Assembly (NCBI GenBank): GCA_902797275.1
Contig: CADBSI010000091.1
Location: 1-7,735, forward strand
Direction: 5' to 3'
DNA: 7,735 nucleotides
Origin: an uncultured Erysipelotrichaceae bacterium
GTDB taxonomy: Bacteria > Bacillota_I > Bacilli_A > RF39 > UBA660
The notes beneath the pieces are model-generated. The model searched no databases and had not been told where the DNA came from. It worked only from the letters and a program-made list of their open reading frames with translations. A program made the position numbers and the translations under genes. Positions 7,070 through 7,735 of the stretch are shown in pieces; within the stretch, counting starts at the first letter, position 1; each line of letters begins with the position of its first letter.

Positions 7070-7090
7070 ATTAGTATTTTATGGTATATT
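7062..7090 (+). promoter_or_regulatory. Extended -10 promoter of miaB
   Basis: TTGTTT (7062-7067) is followed after 17 nt by TATATT (7085-7090), with the extended -10 TGG just before it (7082-7084). The expected start near 7096-7098 gives a leader of about 16 nt before the miaB ATG. The -35 overlaps the 3' arm and T-run of the preceding terminator. Confidence 0.78.
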
Positions 7091-7112
7091 ATTACAAGTT
7101 GGAAGTGATATT

Positions 7113-7735
7113 ATGAATAGACCAGATTATAATGAAGCAAGAAAAAGAACTAAAGAGATGGTTCAAATAAGAAATTTTACTTTAGAAGATAAATATAAAA
7201 AAATAGGACAGGGAAAAAAATTCTTTTTAAAAACTTATGGTTGTCAAATGAATGAACATGATAGTGAGAATATAAAAGGTATGTTAAATGAAATGTCTTT
7301 TACTGAAACTCTTGATATGGAAGATGCTGATTTGATTTTATTAAATACTTGTTCAATTCGAGAAAATGCTCACAATAAAGCTTTTGGTCTTCTTGGAAGA
7401 ATAAAACATTTAAAAGAGAGTAAACCATTTCTTGTTGCAGGTATTTGTGGTTGTATGGCTCAAGAAGAAGGTGTTATCAAAGAAATTTTAGCAAAATATC
7501 GTTTTTTAAACTTTGTATTTGGTACTCATAATTTAGATGAATTACCAACTTTAGTAGAAAAAGGCTTTGAAGGATCAAAGTTAAATATCGATGTTAAAAG
7601 TATAGAAGGAGATATCATTGAAGATATACCTTTTACAAGAGATAGTAAATATAAAGCTTATATTAACATTATTTATGGTTGTGATAAATTTTGTACTTAT
7701 TGTATAGTTCCTTATACAAGAGGAAAACAAAGAAG
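7113..7735 (+). CDS. miaB: MiaB, tRNA 2-methylthio-N6-isopentenyladenosine synthase, 5' part
   Basis: The first 207 codons of a radical-SAM methylthiotransferase that adds the ms2 group to i6A37 in tRNAs; the gene runs off the window. The N-terminal MTTase domain shows its three auxiliary-cluster cysteines: Cys44 (TYGCQMNEHDSE), Cys80 (NTCSIRENA) and Cys114 (GCMAQ). GTHNLDELP is also typical. The radical-SAM CxxxCxxC is Cys190, Cys194 and Cys197 (YGCDKFCTYC), followed by IVPYTRGKQR. NTCSIRENA and TYCIVPYTRGK favour MiaB over the related MtaB and RimO. An N-terminal extension of about 35 residues precedes the domain. The ATG follows GGAAGTG (7101-7107). The enzyme needs two 4Fe-4S clusters, so it is a natural client of the SUF system upstream, though it has its own promoter. 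Confidence 0.95.
   Translation, partial: MNRPDYNEARKRTKEMVQIRNFTLEDKYKKIGQGKKFFLKTYGCQMNEHDSENIKGMLNEMSFTETLDMEDADLILLNTCSIRENAHNKAFGLLGRIKHLKESKPFLVAGICGCMAQEEGVIKEILAKYRFLNFVFGTHNLDELPTLVEKGFEGSKLNIDVKSIEGDIIEDIPFTRDSKYKAYINIIYGCDKFCTYCIVPYTRGKQR

Overview
The window is very A+T-rich (roughly a quarter G+C by eye) and densely packed, with every gene on the + strand. Shine-Dalgarno sites are strong, codons end mostly in A or T, and Trp is always TGG. TGA is used only as a stop, so this is the standard bacterial code and not the Mycoplasma code. The gene families (SufU-type SUF system, Ffh, MiaB, YihY) and this style point to a low-GC Bacillota, probably a Bacilli/Erysipelotrichia or a Mollicutes-related gut lineage that kept TGA as stop. 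That placement is inference.

Region 1 (1-3646) is one tight gene string: the 3' end of ffh (SRP GTPase), then sufC, a short sufD-like gene, sufS and sufU. Gaps are only 3-9 nt, with no promoter or terminator visible between genes. SufS (cysteine desulfurase) passes sulfur to the zinc protein SufU, which delivers it to the SufC/SufD scaffold for Fe-S cluster assembly. The order matches the usual Bacillota sufC-D-S-U-B, but sufB does not follow sufU, and the SufD-like protein is only 233 aa and contains no cysteine.

Region 2 (3647-7069) is a separate unit with its own good promoter. It encodes a small single-pass membrane protein of unknown function, a 681-aa membrane sensor with two extracytoplasmic solute-binding-like domains and a degenerate GGDEF domain, and a YihY/BrkB-family membrane protein. 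The genes overlap (11 nt, then TAATG), and the unit ends in a likely intrinsic terminator that begins inside the last codons of the YihY gene.

Region 3 (7062-7735) starts with an extended -10 promoter whose -35 lies in the terminator's T-run. It drives miaB (radical-SAM tRNA methylthiotransferase), which is cut off by the window end just after its CxxxCxxC motif.

The points most worth a second look are the sufB-less operon with a minimal Cys-free SufB/D-family protein, and the tandem-sensor protein with a broken GGDEF motif in an operon with two other membrane proteins. No RNA genes, insertion sequences, CRISPR arrays or gene-free stretches over 300 bases were seen.
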